Assembly (NCBI GenBank): GCA_031255175.1
Contig: JAIRTA010000020.1
Location: 1 to 39,724 of the forward strand
From: Oscillospiraceae bacterium
GTDB taxonomy: Bacteria > Bacillota > Clostridia > Oscillospirales > UBA929
Reading direction: 5' to 3'
Length of the DNA: 39,724 bases
Part shown: positions 1 through 7,270 of the stretch, piece by piece
Layout: each line of letters starts with the position of its first letter
How positions within the stretch are numbered: position 1 is the stretch's first letter
The notes under the pieces: generated by a model
Database searches by the model: none
What the model saw: only the letters and a program-made list of their open reading frames with translations
What the model was told of the DNA's origin: nothing
Position numbers and translations under genes: made by a program

Positions 1-417
1 CCAGGTGATCTCCGAGGCGGCCGAATCGCCCCGGTCGTTCCAAACCGTGACCTGCCAGTGGTAGCGGGTGCGTTTTGCCAGGGCCGCGCCCGCGTAATAC
101 ACATTGACCGACGCATCGCTTGGCACCTTGCCCGAGTCCCAGACCATGCCGCCGGCGAGCGTCGGGTCCGTGGCGACGACGATCTGATAGGCTGTCTGTT
201 TCATGTTGTAGGCGTCGGTCTCCATCTGCCAGGAGAAGCGGGGGGTAAAATCATCTATGCCCAGAGGGGTGACGGTATTTTCTGTCTTCAGGGCAACGAC
301 AGAGAACGTACCGGCCCCGGAGGGCTCGGCGACCGCGGCGGTGAACACGCTGACCTGGAAAAGCAGCGTCAGCGTCAAGAGGAGGGACGCAAAGCGTTTG
401 ACGTGGGTTCTTTGCAT
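1..417 (-). CDS. GH78 alpha-L-rhamnosidase-like secreted protein, N-terminal part (continues past window start)
   Basis: Manual minus-strand translation from ATG at 417: MQRTHVKRFASLLLTLTLLFQVSVFTAAVAEPSGAG...PRFSWQMETDAYNMKQTAYQIVVATDPTLAGGMVWDSGKVPSDASVNVYYAGAALAKRTRYHWQVTVWNDRG. Signal peptide followed by the typical GH78 N-terminal pattern (P-R-SW...QTAYQI.V......WDSGKV.S..S..V.Y.G..L...T.Y.W.V.VW). RBS-like aaggaag upstream. Confidence 0.75.
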   Translation of the reverse strand, partial: MQRTHVKRFASLLLTLTLLFQVSVFTAAVAEPSGAGTFSVVALKTENTVTPLGIDDFTPRFSWQMETDAYNMKQTAYQIVVATDPTLAGGMVWDSGKVPSDASVNVYYAGAALAKRTRYHWQVTVWNDRGDSAASEITW

Positions 418-828
418 GTGGGCGCACTTCCTTTCAAAATTATGGCTTTTTACTATGAATTTGCTTTCGGTGGCGGACCGCATCAGACCCCCTTTTATTA
501 TGTGGCCCGCCACGTACAAAGTAAATGAAAAAAAGTAAACAGTTTTCATGTAAAATAGTGCAGATCCATCGACAGTCAAACAATATTCCATTTTTTTCAT
601 TTTCTGGCCGGCGCAAAACCACTATTTTCAACATTCTTCCTTTTCCGCGGCAGACCCGGCGCCGCCTTGATTTTTTTCGTTTTCATATTTACACGCGCAC
701 AGATCCATGATAAAATATCCCCGCGTTGTCCTATGAAATGTGAAAAATTTCCATTCTAATTTTGAAGACGCGAAGAGAATTCGATTCACAGAAGTAGATT
801 CACGTCGAGAAAGAGAGGGGTTCCTGTT

Positions 829-2070
829 TTGCTGCGCAGACATTATCTTGCCCGCGCACTCTGTTTGTGCCTTCTTCTGACTGTCTGTCTCGTCCCTCTG
901 TCATGGGCCGCACCGGCGCCCGCGCGCCTTCCGGCGACGGCGGAGGAGGCGTTGCTGGCCGGTCTCGAATCCGTTGAGGGAGAGATCGATCTATCTTCGT
1001 TCCGGGTCCCCATCTCCGGCGTCGGCTCCCTTTTTGAGCGCGTCGCAAACACACATCCGGAACTGTTTTATTTGGGCGGCGGCTACAGCTACAAGTATAA
1101 AAACGGGTATATCGTCGCCCTCAAGCCCGTCTACACAGCCTCCAAAGAGGTGATTGAGGCGCGCCGGCCGGTGTTTGCCCAGGCCGTCGCCAAGGCCTTC
1201 GCGGCCGTGCCCAAAAACGTGTCGCCGGCCGAACAGGTGCTGGCCGTCAACGACTATCTTGTGAGCCACATCTCCTATGACTTGACCTACGCCGCCCGCA
1301 ATGCTTACGACGCGCTGGTGAACCGGACGGCGGTTTGCGAGGGGTACAGCCTCGCTTTCGGGCTGCTGATGAGCCGCCTCGGCATCGAGTGGCGGCTTGT
1401 TTCCAGCGCCAAGATGAGTCACGCGTGGAACATGGTGAAGCTGAACGGCGCGTGGTACCATGTGGACGTGACCTGGAACGACCCGATTGTCAAGCGCGAC
1501 GCGCGATTTTCCGATATGCTCGGGCGCGTACGCCACGACTACCTGCTGATCCCGGACAGCGTGATCAGCGACGCCGCCCACGGCCACACCGGTTGGTCGC
1601 CGGACGCGCCCAAGGCCACCGGCACGGCCTATGTAAACGCCTTCTGGCTCAACGTCACAACAGAGATCATCCACGAGGCCGGGAAATGGTATTATATCCC
1701 AGCGTCAAACGGCCTGACGCACACCATCAAGGCGTACGATTTCCGCACCGGCTCGTCCGAGGTTGTCCACACGATCTCGGCGCGCTGGAACGCCCGGGGG
1801 CGCAACACCTTCTGGGGGCGGACACCCTATCTCGCCCGGCATGGGGATCGGCTCCTCTACAACACGCCCGACCGCGTCTTCAGCCTCCGCTTCGACGGGA
1901 CGGACCTCCGGGAAGTCCTGGCGGAGTCTCTCACCGGGCTGAACGCGATCTACGAAATGGCCGTCCGAGACGATGTCCTGCACTACCGCGTGTCGGCGGC
2001 GCCTCAGGCGGCCGACGTCACCGAAAAACGTTCGGCGCTCATCGGCCCCCCGGCCGGAGGGGCTCAGTAG
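829..2070 (+). CDS. secreted transglutaminase-like (cysteine protease fold) protein
   Basis: 413 aa ORF; N-terminal signal peptide; Cys (RTAVCEGYS), His (MSHAWNMVKL) and Asp (WYHVDVTWND) of the transglutaminase-like core; C-terminal repeat-like beta region. Confidence 0.85.
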   Translation: MLRRHYLARALCLCLLLTVCLVPLSWAAPAPARLPATAEEALLAGLESVEGEIDLSSFRVPISGVGSLFERVANTHPELFYLGGGYSYKYKNGYIVALKPVYTASKEVIEARRPVFAQAVAKAFAAVPKNVSPAEQVLAVNDYLVSHISYDLTYAARNAYDALVNRTAVCEGYSLAFGLLMSRLGIEWRLVSSAKMSHAWNMVKLNGAWYHVDVTWNDPIVKRDARFSDMLGRVRHDYLLIPDSVISDAAHGHTGWSPDAPKATGTAYVNAFWLNVTTEIIHEAGKWYYIPASNGLTHTIKAYDFRTGSSEVVHTISARWNARGRNTFWGRTPYLARHGDRLLYNTPDRVFSLRFDGTDLREVLAESLTGLNAIYEMAVRDDVLHYRVSAAPQAADVTEKRSALIGPPAGGAQ

Positions 2071-2202
2071 AAGGAATTGTCTCCCTATGACAGGAGGCGC
2101 TCCCCTGCCGGGAAAGCCGTTTTTTACAAATCGATCTCCTGTATGACGAAAGATACGAAAAGCGAAGCCGATATTCGAAGCAATGGTATATTTTACCTGT
2201 AT

Positions 2203-2237
2203 AAAGCCGTCCGACTTTCACAGATCGGATGGCTTTT
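2203..2237 (+). terminator. intrinsic terminator
   Basis: aaagccgtccga-ctttcacaga-tcggatggcttt(t): 12-bp stem with one G-U, followed by T run. Confidence 0.7.
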
Positions 2238-2287
2238 CTCATTGTCAAATCCGCAGACCCGCGTGCAGGGGTCCTACTCGCGCTATG

Positions 2288-2318
2288 CGGCGGGCGGTCA
2301 CGCGGTGACTGCCCGCCG
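2288..2318. repeat. GC-rich inverted repeat upstream of a sigma-A promoter
   Basis: cggcgggcggtcac-gcg-gtgactgcccgccg: 14-bp arms with a single G.T position; no following T tract. Confidence 0.6.
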
Positions 2319-2347
2319 TCCGTGCGCTCATATCCTGCGCGGCGTTG

Positions 2348-2376
2348 TTGACATTAACGAAAAAATGGTGTATAAT
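2348..2376 (+). promoter_or_regulatory. sigma-A-type promoter
   Basis: TTGACA (2348-2353), 17-bp spacer, TATAAT (2371-2376). Confidence 0.75.
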
Positions 2377-2637
2377 ATGGTTTAAGTGCCAAAAGTCTCG
2401 CCTGCCGCCGGCCGGCGTTTTATTCGCCCACAGCCGCCGTTCCACATGGCAATCCGCGTGAGGGTCCCGACCACAAAAAGCCCCGCGAATATATCCGGCA
2501 TTCGCCCTCGCCCGCCGGGCAAACCCGGCCAAAACCCCAAATGTTTTTGCTGCATATTCCGAAAATCAACCCGGCATTCGGCAGACGCTTTTTGGGCACT
2601 CAAATCATATTATAAGAATGAACAACAGGAGGAAGTA

Positions 2638-3546
2638 ATGCTGCAACCGATTCTGCAAACTCATGGGCTGACGAAGAAGTACAAAGAATTCACCGCGCTC
2701 AACAATGTCTCTCTGACGCTGCGGCAGGGCGATATTTACGGTCTTGTCGGGCGAAACGGCGCGGGCAAAACAACCTTTTTCAAATGTGTGATGGGGTTGG
2801 CAAAACCAACGGGCGGGACCGTCGCCATCGACGGAAAGACGTCCAATTTGAACGCGGCGCGGCGGCGGATGGGGTTTATGATCAACCCCTCGTTTTTCCC
2901 GTATCTCGACCCAAGAGAAAACTTAAAATACGCCTGCCACGTGAAGGGCATACAGACGCGGGGCGAGGTGGAACGGCTGTTGAAACTCGTCGGGCTGTCT
3001 GATGTAAAAAAACCCTTCAAGTCTTTTTCTATGGGCATGAAGCAGCGGCTGGGGATAGCCGGGGCCCTGTTGGGCTCACCCCCCGTTGTGGTGCTGGACG
3101 AGCCGATCAACGGCCTCGACCCGCAGGGCATTGCCGACATACGGGCGGTCATCAAATCCGCCCAAGAGCAGACCGGCGCGACCCTCATCGTCTCCTCGCA
3201 CATCTTGAGCGAGCTTGACCTGGTGGCGACCCGCTTCGGTTTTATCGAACAGGGCGTGCTGCTCAAAGAGATCACGCACAAAGATCTGCACGATCACACA
3301 AAAAAATCCCTCATAATAGAGGTAAACGACGCGCAAAAGGCGGCGGCGGTCCTGCAAGCCGGAGTCGGCGCCGCGGGCACGGTGACAAGCGACGGCCGGC
3401 TGATATTGGAGTCCCACCTGAACGAACCGCACCAGATTGCCCGCGCGCTGATAAACGGCGGTATTGAGCTCTACGATCTGCACCGCCAGGAAACCACACT
3501 GGAAGAATATTTTATGCGGCTGATCGGAGGTGGGCAGGATGCTTAA
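2638..3546 (+). CDS. ABC transporter ATP-binding protein (BcrA-like / ABC-2 type)
   Basis: ATG at 2638 after aggagg; Walker A GRNGAGKTT, signature SFSMGMKQRLG, Walker B VVVLDEPINGLDP, H-loop SSHILSE. The ORF-track start (2386) lies far upstream of the RBS. Confidence 0.95.
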   Translation: MLQPILQTHGLTKKYKEFTALNNVSLTLRQGDIYGLVGRNGAGKTTFFKCVMGLAKPTGGTVAIDGKTSNLNAARRRMGFMINPSFFPYLDPRENLKYACHVKGIQTRGEVERLLKLVGLSDVKKPFKSFSMGMKQRLGIAGALLGSPPVVVLDEPINGLDPQGIADIRAVIKSAQEQTGATLIVSSHILSELDLVATRFGFIEQGVLLKEITHKDLHDHTKKSLIIEVNDAQKAAAVLQAGVGAAGTVTSDGRLILESHLNEPHQIARALINGGIELYDLHRQETTLEEYFMRLIGGGQDA

Positions 3547-4285
3547 ATATATTCACGGTGAGATCTACCGGCTGCTTCACAAGAAGAGCATGTATATCTA
3601 TTTTTCGGTGTTGGCGCTCGGCTATTTCTTTCTGACTCTTGTCCGTTCGAGCGGGTTGTCGACAGGGGCCATTGTCAACGACGCGTTGAACTTGTTTATG
3701 ATTTTGTCCGTACTGACCGGCGGCTTTTTGTTCTCAGCCGTCTATACCGACGACCTCAACGCGAAAAACTTGATTATGCTTGTGGGCTTCGGCATGAGCA
3801 AAGTCAAAATCGTGCTCTCTAAGTTTATTTTAATGACACTGTCCAGCGCGGTCGTTTGGGTGCTCATACCTCTGTATATATGCTTTGTTCACGCCGTGAT
3901 GGGCCGGCCTGCCTCGGCGGAGATCATCACGACGCTCTACACCTCCGCGATGCCGCACTTTTTGAAGATCGTTGCTTTTGCCGCCGTGTCCGGCTTTGTT
4001 GTCTATGGCTCACAGCGGCCGACTTTTTCTATGGTGGCCTTTCTCCTGCTGATCCTTGGCGTTGTGAGCAATTTATTGACAACCGCGGCCAATTTGGAGT
4101 TTGTCAATTCCATCGCTCCGAACTTCATCGACCATCTGATGAGCGGCATCGCGCCCCGGATCCTTGCCGGAGTCATGGTGGGCGGATCTTCCTGGCTGCT
4201 CCCCCTGCTTGAGTACGTCATATACACCGCCGCCGCGCTCGTCTTGTCTATGTTGGCCTTCCTCAAAAAAGAGATGGAATTCTAA
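3539..4285 (+). CDS. ABC-2 type transporter permease
   Basis: ATG at 3539 overlaps the end of the ATPase gene by 8 bp; about six hydrophobic segments. Confidence 0.85.
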   Translation: MLKYIHGEIYRLLHKKSMYIYFSVLALGYFFLTLVRSSGLSTGAIVNDALNLFMILSVLTGGFLFSAVYTDDLNAKNLIMLVGFGMSKVKIVLSKFILMTLSSAVVWVLIPLYICFVHAVMGRPASAEIITTLYTSAMPHFLKIVAFAAVSGFVVYGSQRPTFSMVAFLLLILGVVSNLLTTAANLEFVNSIAPNFIDHLMSGIAPRILAGVMVGGSSWLLPLLEYVIYTAAALVLSMLAFLKKEMEF

Positions 4286-4296
4286 GTTTTACGCAT

Positions 4297-4340
4297 ATAA
4301 AATTGGGGTGTCGGACATGCGTCCGGCCCCCCAATTTTAT
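4297..4340. terminator. bidirectional terminator between convergent genes
   Basis: ataaaattggggtgtcggac-atgc-gtccggccccccaattttat inverted repeat. Confidence 0.75.
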
Positions 4341-4346
4341 GGCCTT

Positions 4347-4856
4347 TTATGTCTCCCAAAGGACGATCTCTCCGGCGGCCAGGCTCTTCGGGACGTCGAT
4401 CAGGCGCTGGTTGGCGCTGCCGCGAAACCGCAGGCGGTAGCTGCGCTCGTCCCGGTGATAGCGTCCGTCCACCAGGACATCCGTTTCGGCCAGCAGCCGG
4501 TTCCAGGCCGGGTCCTCCGCCGCACGCAGTTCTTCCCAGGTGTAACCCGTATATGTCCAGACGTCCAGCCCCGACGCGCGCGCCGGCCGGGCCAGCGCCG
4601 CCAGCGCGTCCGCCTGCAAAAACGGTTCGCCGCCCGAGAAGGTCACACCCCGCAGCAGCGCGTCCGCCTTCATCTCCGCCAGCATCGTCTCCGGCTCCGC
4701 CTCCTCGCCGCCGTCCGGCGGCCAGGTGTGCGGGTTGTGGCAGCCCTCGCAGCGGTGGGGGCACCCCTGCGTAAAAATGACATAGCGAAGCCCGGGGCCG
4801 TCTACAATAGACTCCCGCAGCCGTCCGGCTATGCGCAGCCCGACCGCCTCTCGCAA
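4347..4856 (-). CDS. nrdG: anaerobic ribonucleotide reductase activating protein (radical SAM)
   Basis: IVDGPGLRYVIFTQGCPHRCEGCHNPHTW (CX3CX2C), GVTFSGGEPFLQ, DVWTYTGYTWEEL. TTG start at 4856 follows ggagggggg; the ORF-track start 4946 is less likely. Confidence 0.9.
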   Translation of the reverse strand: MREAVGLRIAGRLRESIVDGPGLRYVIFTQGCPHRCEGCHNPHTWPPDGGEEAEPETMLAEMKADALLRGVTFSGGEPFLQADALAALARPARASGLDVWTYTGYTWEELRAAEDPAWNRLLAETDVLVDGRYHRDERSYRLRFRGSANQRLIDVPKSLAAGEIVLWET

Positions 4857-4949
4857 CCCGCGTCCCCCCTCCGGGCCACGGTCGCCGGGCGGCGAACGCC
4901 TCACGGCGGCCGCCTGCCTGACAACCGGGCCATGTGAAAACCGCAATCT

Positions 4950-5435
4950 TTATCGCAAAATGGCCAGCACGATCCCGTAACAGACGGAAGCGGCCACACC
5001 GAAGACAATGACCGGGCCGGCCACGGTGAACAGACGGGCGCCGGTGCCGAGCACAAGGCCCTCACTGCGAAACTCCATAGCGGGCGACACGATGGCGTTC
5101 GCAAAGCCGGTGACGGGCACGAGGGTGCCGGCGCCGGCAAAACGGGACAGCTTGTCGTAGACGCCGAGGCCGGTGAGCAGCGCGCCCAAAAAGATGAGGG
5201 TGACGGAGGCGGCGGCGCCGGCCTCCTCCTCCGAAAGGCCCAGACTCCCATACAGCGCGAGCAGGCCCTGCCCCCCCGCACAAATCAGACCGCCCGCGAC
5301 AAAGGCGCAGGCCGTGTTTTTGAAAATCGGCGACCGCGGGCTCCGCCGCTCCACCAGGCGCGCGTATTCTTTATTGGAAATATTTGTCAAAATCGTCCCC
5401 CGTTTCGCGTTGTGTGGGGTGTCTGGGTCGTGCAT
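4950..5435 (-). CDS. spoVAC: stage V sporulation protein AC
   Basis: AFVAGGLICAGGQGL...LIFLGALLTGLGVYDKLSRFAGAGTLVPVTGFANAIVSPAMEFRSEGLVLGTGARLFTVAGPVIVFGV matches the SpoVAC pattern. A TTG start at 5390 is an alternative. Confidence 0.9.
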   Translation of the reverse strand: MHDPDTPHNAKRGTILTNISNKEYARLVERRSPRSPIFKNTACAFVAGGLICAGGQGLLALYGSLGLSEEEAGAAASVTLIFLGALLTGLGVYDKLSRFAGAGTLVPVTGFANAIVSPAMEFRSEGLVLGTGARLFTVAGPVIVFGVAASVCYGIVLAILR

Positions 5436-5515
5436 ATAAGTGCGCCCCTGCGGACACCCGTTTCATTTTGCGCGAAACGGAGCGCATTGATACGCGCCGC
5501 GCGTGAACGGGCGGA

Positions 5516-6004
5516 TTATAAAACGCGCTCGTAGTAGGCGTAAAAAAAGTCTGTGTCTTCGTAGCGTTCCGTCTCCGTCCGCGAGACGAGGCGCCAGTCC
5601 GGGGCGCTGTCCAGGTTGGGGAAGAAGACGTCGGCCGGCCCAAGATCGGCTTCGATCTTTGTAATATGGGCCGCCCGGCAGTGCGGAAGCAACAGCTCGT
5701 AGACAGACTGCCCGCCGATTACAAAGATCTCACCGCCCTCCGGTGCGCGCAACGCCAGCAGCTCGGGGAGCGACACCGCCTCCGCGCCCGGCAGCGGACG
5801 CTCCGGTGTGCGGGTGAGGACCAGATTGCGGCGGCCCGGCAGGCCCCGCCCGCCCGGCAGCGACTGAAACGTGCGGCGGCCCATGACCACCGTATGCCCA
5901 AACGTCAGCGCCTTAAACCGGCGCAAGTCGGGCGGCAGAGGCCGCAGCAGGCCGCCGTTTCGCCCGATCCCCCAGCGCCGGTCCACCGCGGCGACCGCTG
6001 TCAT
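5516..6004 (-). CDS. folA: dihydrofolate reductase
   Basis: MTAVAAVDRRWGIGRNGGLLRPLPPDLRRFKALTFGHTVVMGRRTFQSLP...VIGGQSVYELLLP...ADVFFP: DHFR signature. ATG at 6004 (GTG 6013 possible). Confidence 0.95.
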   Translation of the reverse strand: MTAVAAVDRRWGIGRNGGLLRPLPPDLRRFKALTFGHTVVMGRRTFQSLPGGRGLPGRRNLVLTRTPERPLPGAEAVSLPELLALRAPEGGEIFVIGGQSVYELLLPHCRAAHITKIEADLGPADVFFPNLDSAPDWRLVSRTETERYEDTDFFYAYYERVL

Positions 6005-6028
6005 GTTCGTCACATTTTGCTCCTTCCC

Positions 6029-6207
6029 GCTCCCGCGCGTGTTGTCTGGCGTTGGTGGGCGCGCACATGGGGTGCGGCCGTACACCCGCGTCCCGTGCGT
6101 GATGCCCGGCAACGGCGGGCGCACACATGGGTGCGCCCCTACATTTGCGTCCCGTGTGCGATGTCCGGCGCTGGTGGGCGCACATGGGTGCGGCCGTACA
6201 TGTTTTG
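6029..6207. repeat. three imperfect ~59-bp tandem repeats containing a GGGCGCACxCATGGGTGCGCCC palindrome
   Basis: Units at ~6029-6088, 6089-6147, 6148-6207, each cg(t)cccgtgygtgatgyccggc...gggcgcacacatgggtgcggccgtac... Confidence 0.8.
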
Positions 6208-6217
6208 CGGTATCCCG

Positions 6218-7048
6218 TCAGACCGCCACCGGGATGGCGCTGTCGAACGGGTGATAGACGTAATTGTCCAGCGTGAAGCTGTCTGTGGTGAACCGGTAAA
6301 AATCCGTCACGGACGGGTCCGTCCGCAGGGTGGGTGCGGGCAGCGGTTCCCTTCGAAGCAGCGTCTCCACCAGAGGCACGTGCCTGTCGTAGATGTGCGC
6401 GTCGGCTATCACGTGCAGAAGCGTCCCCGGCCGCAGCCCGGCGTCGGCGGCCAGCATGTGCAGGAGCAGCGCGTACTGGCAGACGTTCCAGTTGTTCGCG
6501 ACCAGCATGTCCTGCGAGCGCTGGTGGAGAATGGCCGAGAGCGCGCCGTCGTCCACATGGCAGGTGAGGCTGTAGGCGCAGGGGTAAAGCCGCATCTCGT
6601 GGAGGTCGGCGTGGTTGTAGAGGTTCGTGATCATGCGGCGGCTGGCCGGGTTGTGTTTGATGTCGTAACGGAGCCGGTCCACCTGGTCGAAGTCGCCCTC
6701 CGGATAGTGGTGGACGATGCCGAGCTGGTAGCCGTACGCCTTGCCGATGCTGCCGTTCTCGTCGGCCCAGGCGTCCCAGATCCGGCTTTTGAGGTCGCGG
6801 ACATTGTTTGACTTTTTCTGCCAGATCCACAGCAGTTCGTCGGCGGCCGAGCGCCAATATGTGCGCCGCAGCGTGAGGATCGGAAACTCCCGCGACAGGT
6901 CGTAGCGGTTGACAACGCCAAACAGCCGGACCGTGTGGGCCGGCGCGCCGTCCTCCCAGCGGGGGCGTACGTCCCGGCCGGTATCCCAAACGCCCTGCGT
7001 CAAAATGGCGCGGCAGTTGTCGATGAAGATCTCGTCGGCCAGGCTCAT
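6218..7048 (-). CDS. thyA: thymidylate synthase (divergent ThyA branch)
   Basis: RTYWRSAADELLWIWQKKSNNV...WDAWADENGSIGKAYGYQLG...LYPCAYSLTCHVDDGALSAILHQRSQDMLVANNWNVCQYALLLHMLA...HIYDRHVPLV. Catalytic Cys in LYPCAYS; RBS ggagggg before ATG. Confidence 0.92.
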   Translation of the reverse strand: MSLADEIFIDNCRAILTQGVWDTGRDVRPRWEDGAPAHTVRLFGVVNRYDLSREFPILTLRRTYWRSAADELLWIWQKKSNNVRDLKSRIWDAWADENGSIGKAYGYQLGIVHHYPEGDFDQVDRLRYDIKHNPASRRMITNLYNHADLHEMRLYPCAYSLTCHVDDGALSAILHQRSQDMLVANNWNVCQYALLLHMLAADAGLRPGTLLHVIADAHIYDRHVPLVETLLRREPLPAPTLRTDPSVTDFYRFTTDSFTLDNYVYHPFDSAIPVAV

Positions 7049-7113
7049 CGAAGGCCCCTCCTCGGAAAAGATCCGGCGCGGCCCCGCGGGGGCGCCCGGT
7101 TGGGATCCGGCGG

Positions 7114-7143
7114 GCCGCCGTCATACGGGGGTATGACGGCGGC
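7114..7143 (-). terminator. perfect hairpin downstream of PBP gene
   Basis: gccgccgtcatac-gggg-gtatgacggcggc: 13-bp perfect arms, 4-nt loop; lacks a strong T run, so terminator function is tentative. Confidence 0.5.
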
Positions 7144-7270
7144 TCTTAAGATTTTTCATATGCTGCGCGATGCGAAGCATCGTCACACCGAGGGTATGAC
7201 GGCGGCTGTTTAAGATTTTTCATGTGCTGCGCGATGCGGAGCATCGTCACACCGAGGGTATGACGATGCC
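7130..7270. repeat. ~63-bp tandem repeat, two full copies plus partial, overlapping the PBP stop codon
   Basis: ggtatgacggcggct(g)tttaagatttttcat[a/g]tgctgcgcgatgcg[a/g]agcatcgtcacaccgag at 7130-7192 and 7193-7256; next partial copy begins at 7257 inside the coding 3' end. Confidence 0.85.

Noticed and set aside
6029-6207. CRISPR array
   Set aside because: Units are contiguous imperfect repeats without unique spacers, and there are no cas genes in the window.
5913-7124. 403-aa minus-strand ORF
   Set aside because: Out-of-frame reading of thyA and the thyA-folA repeats; no conserved motifs.
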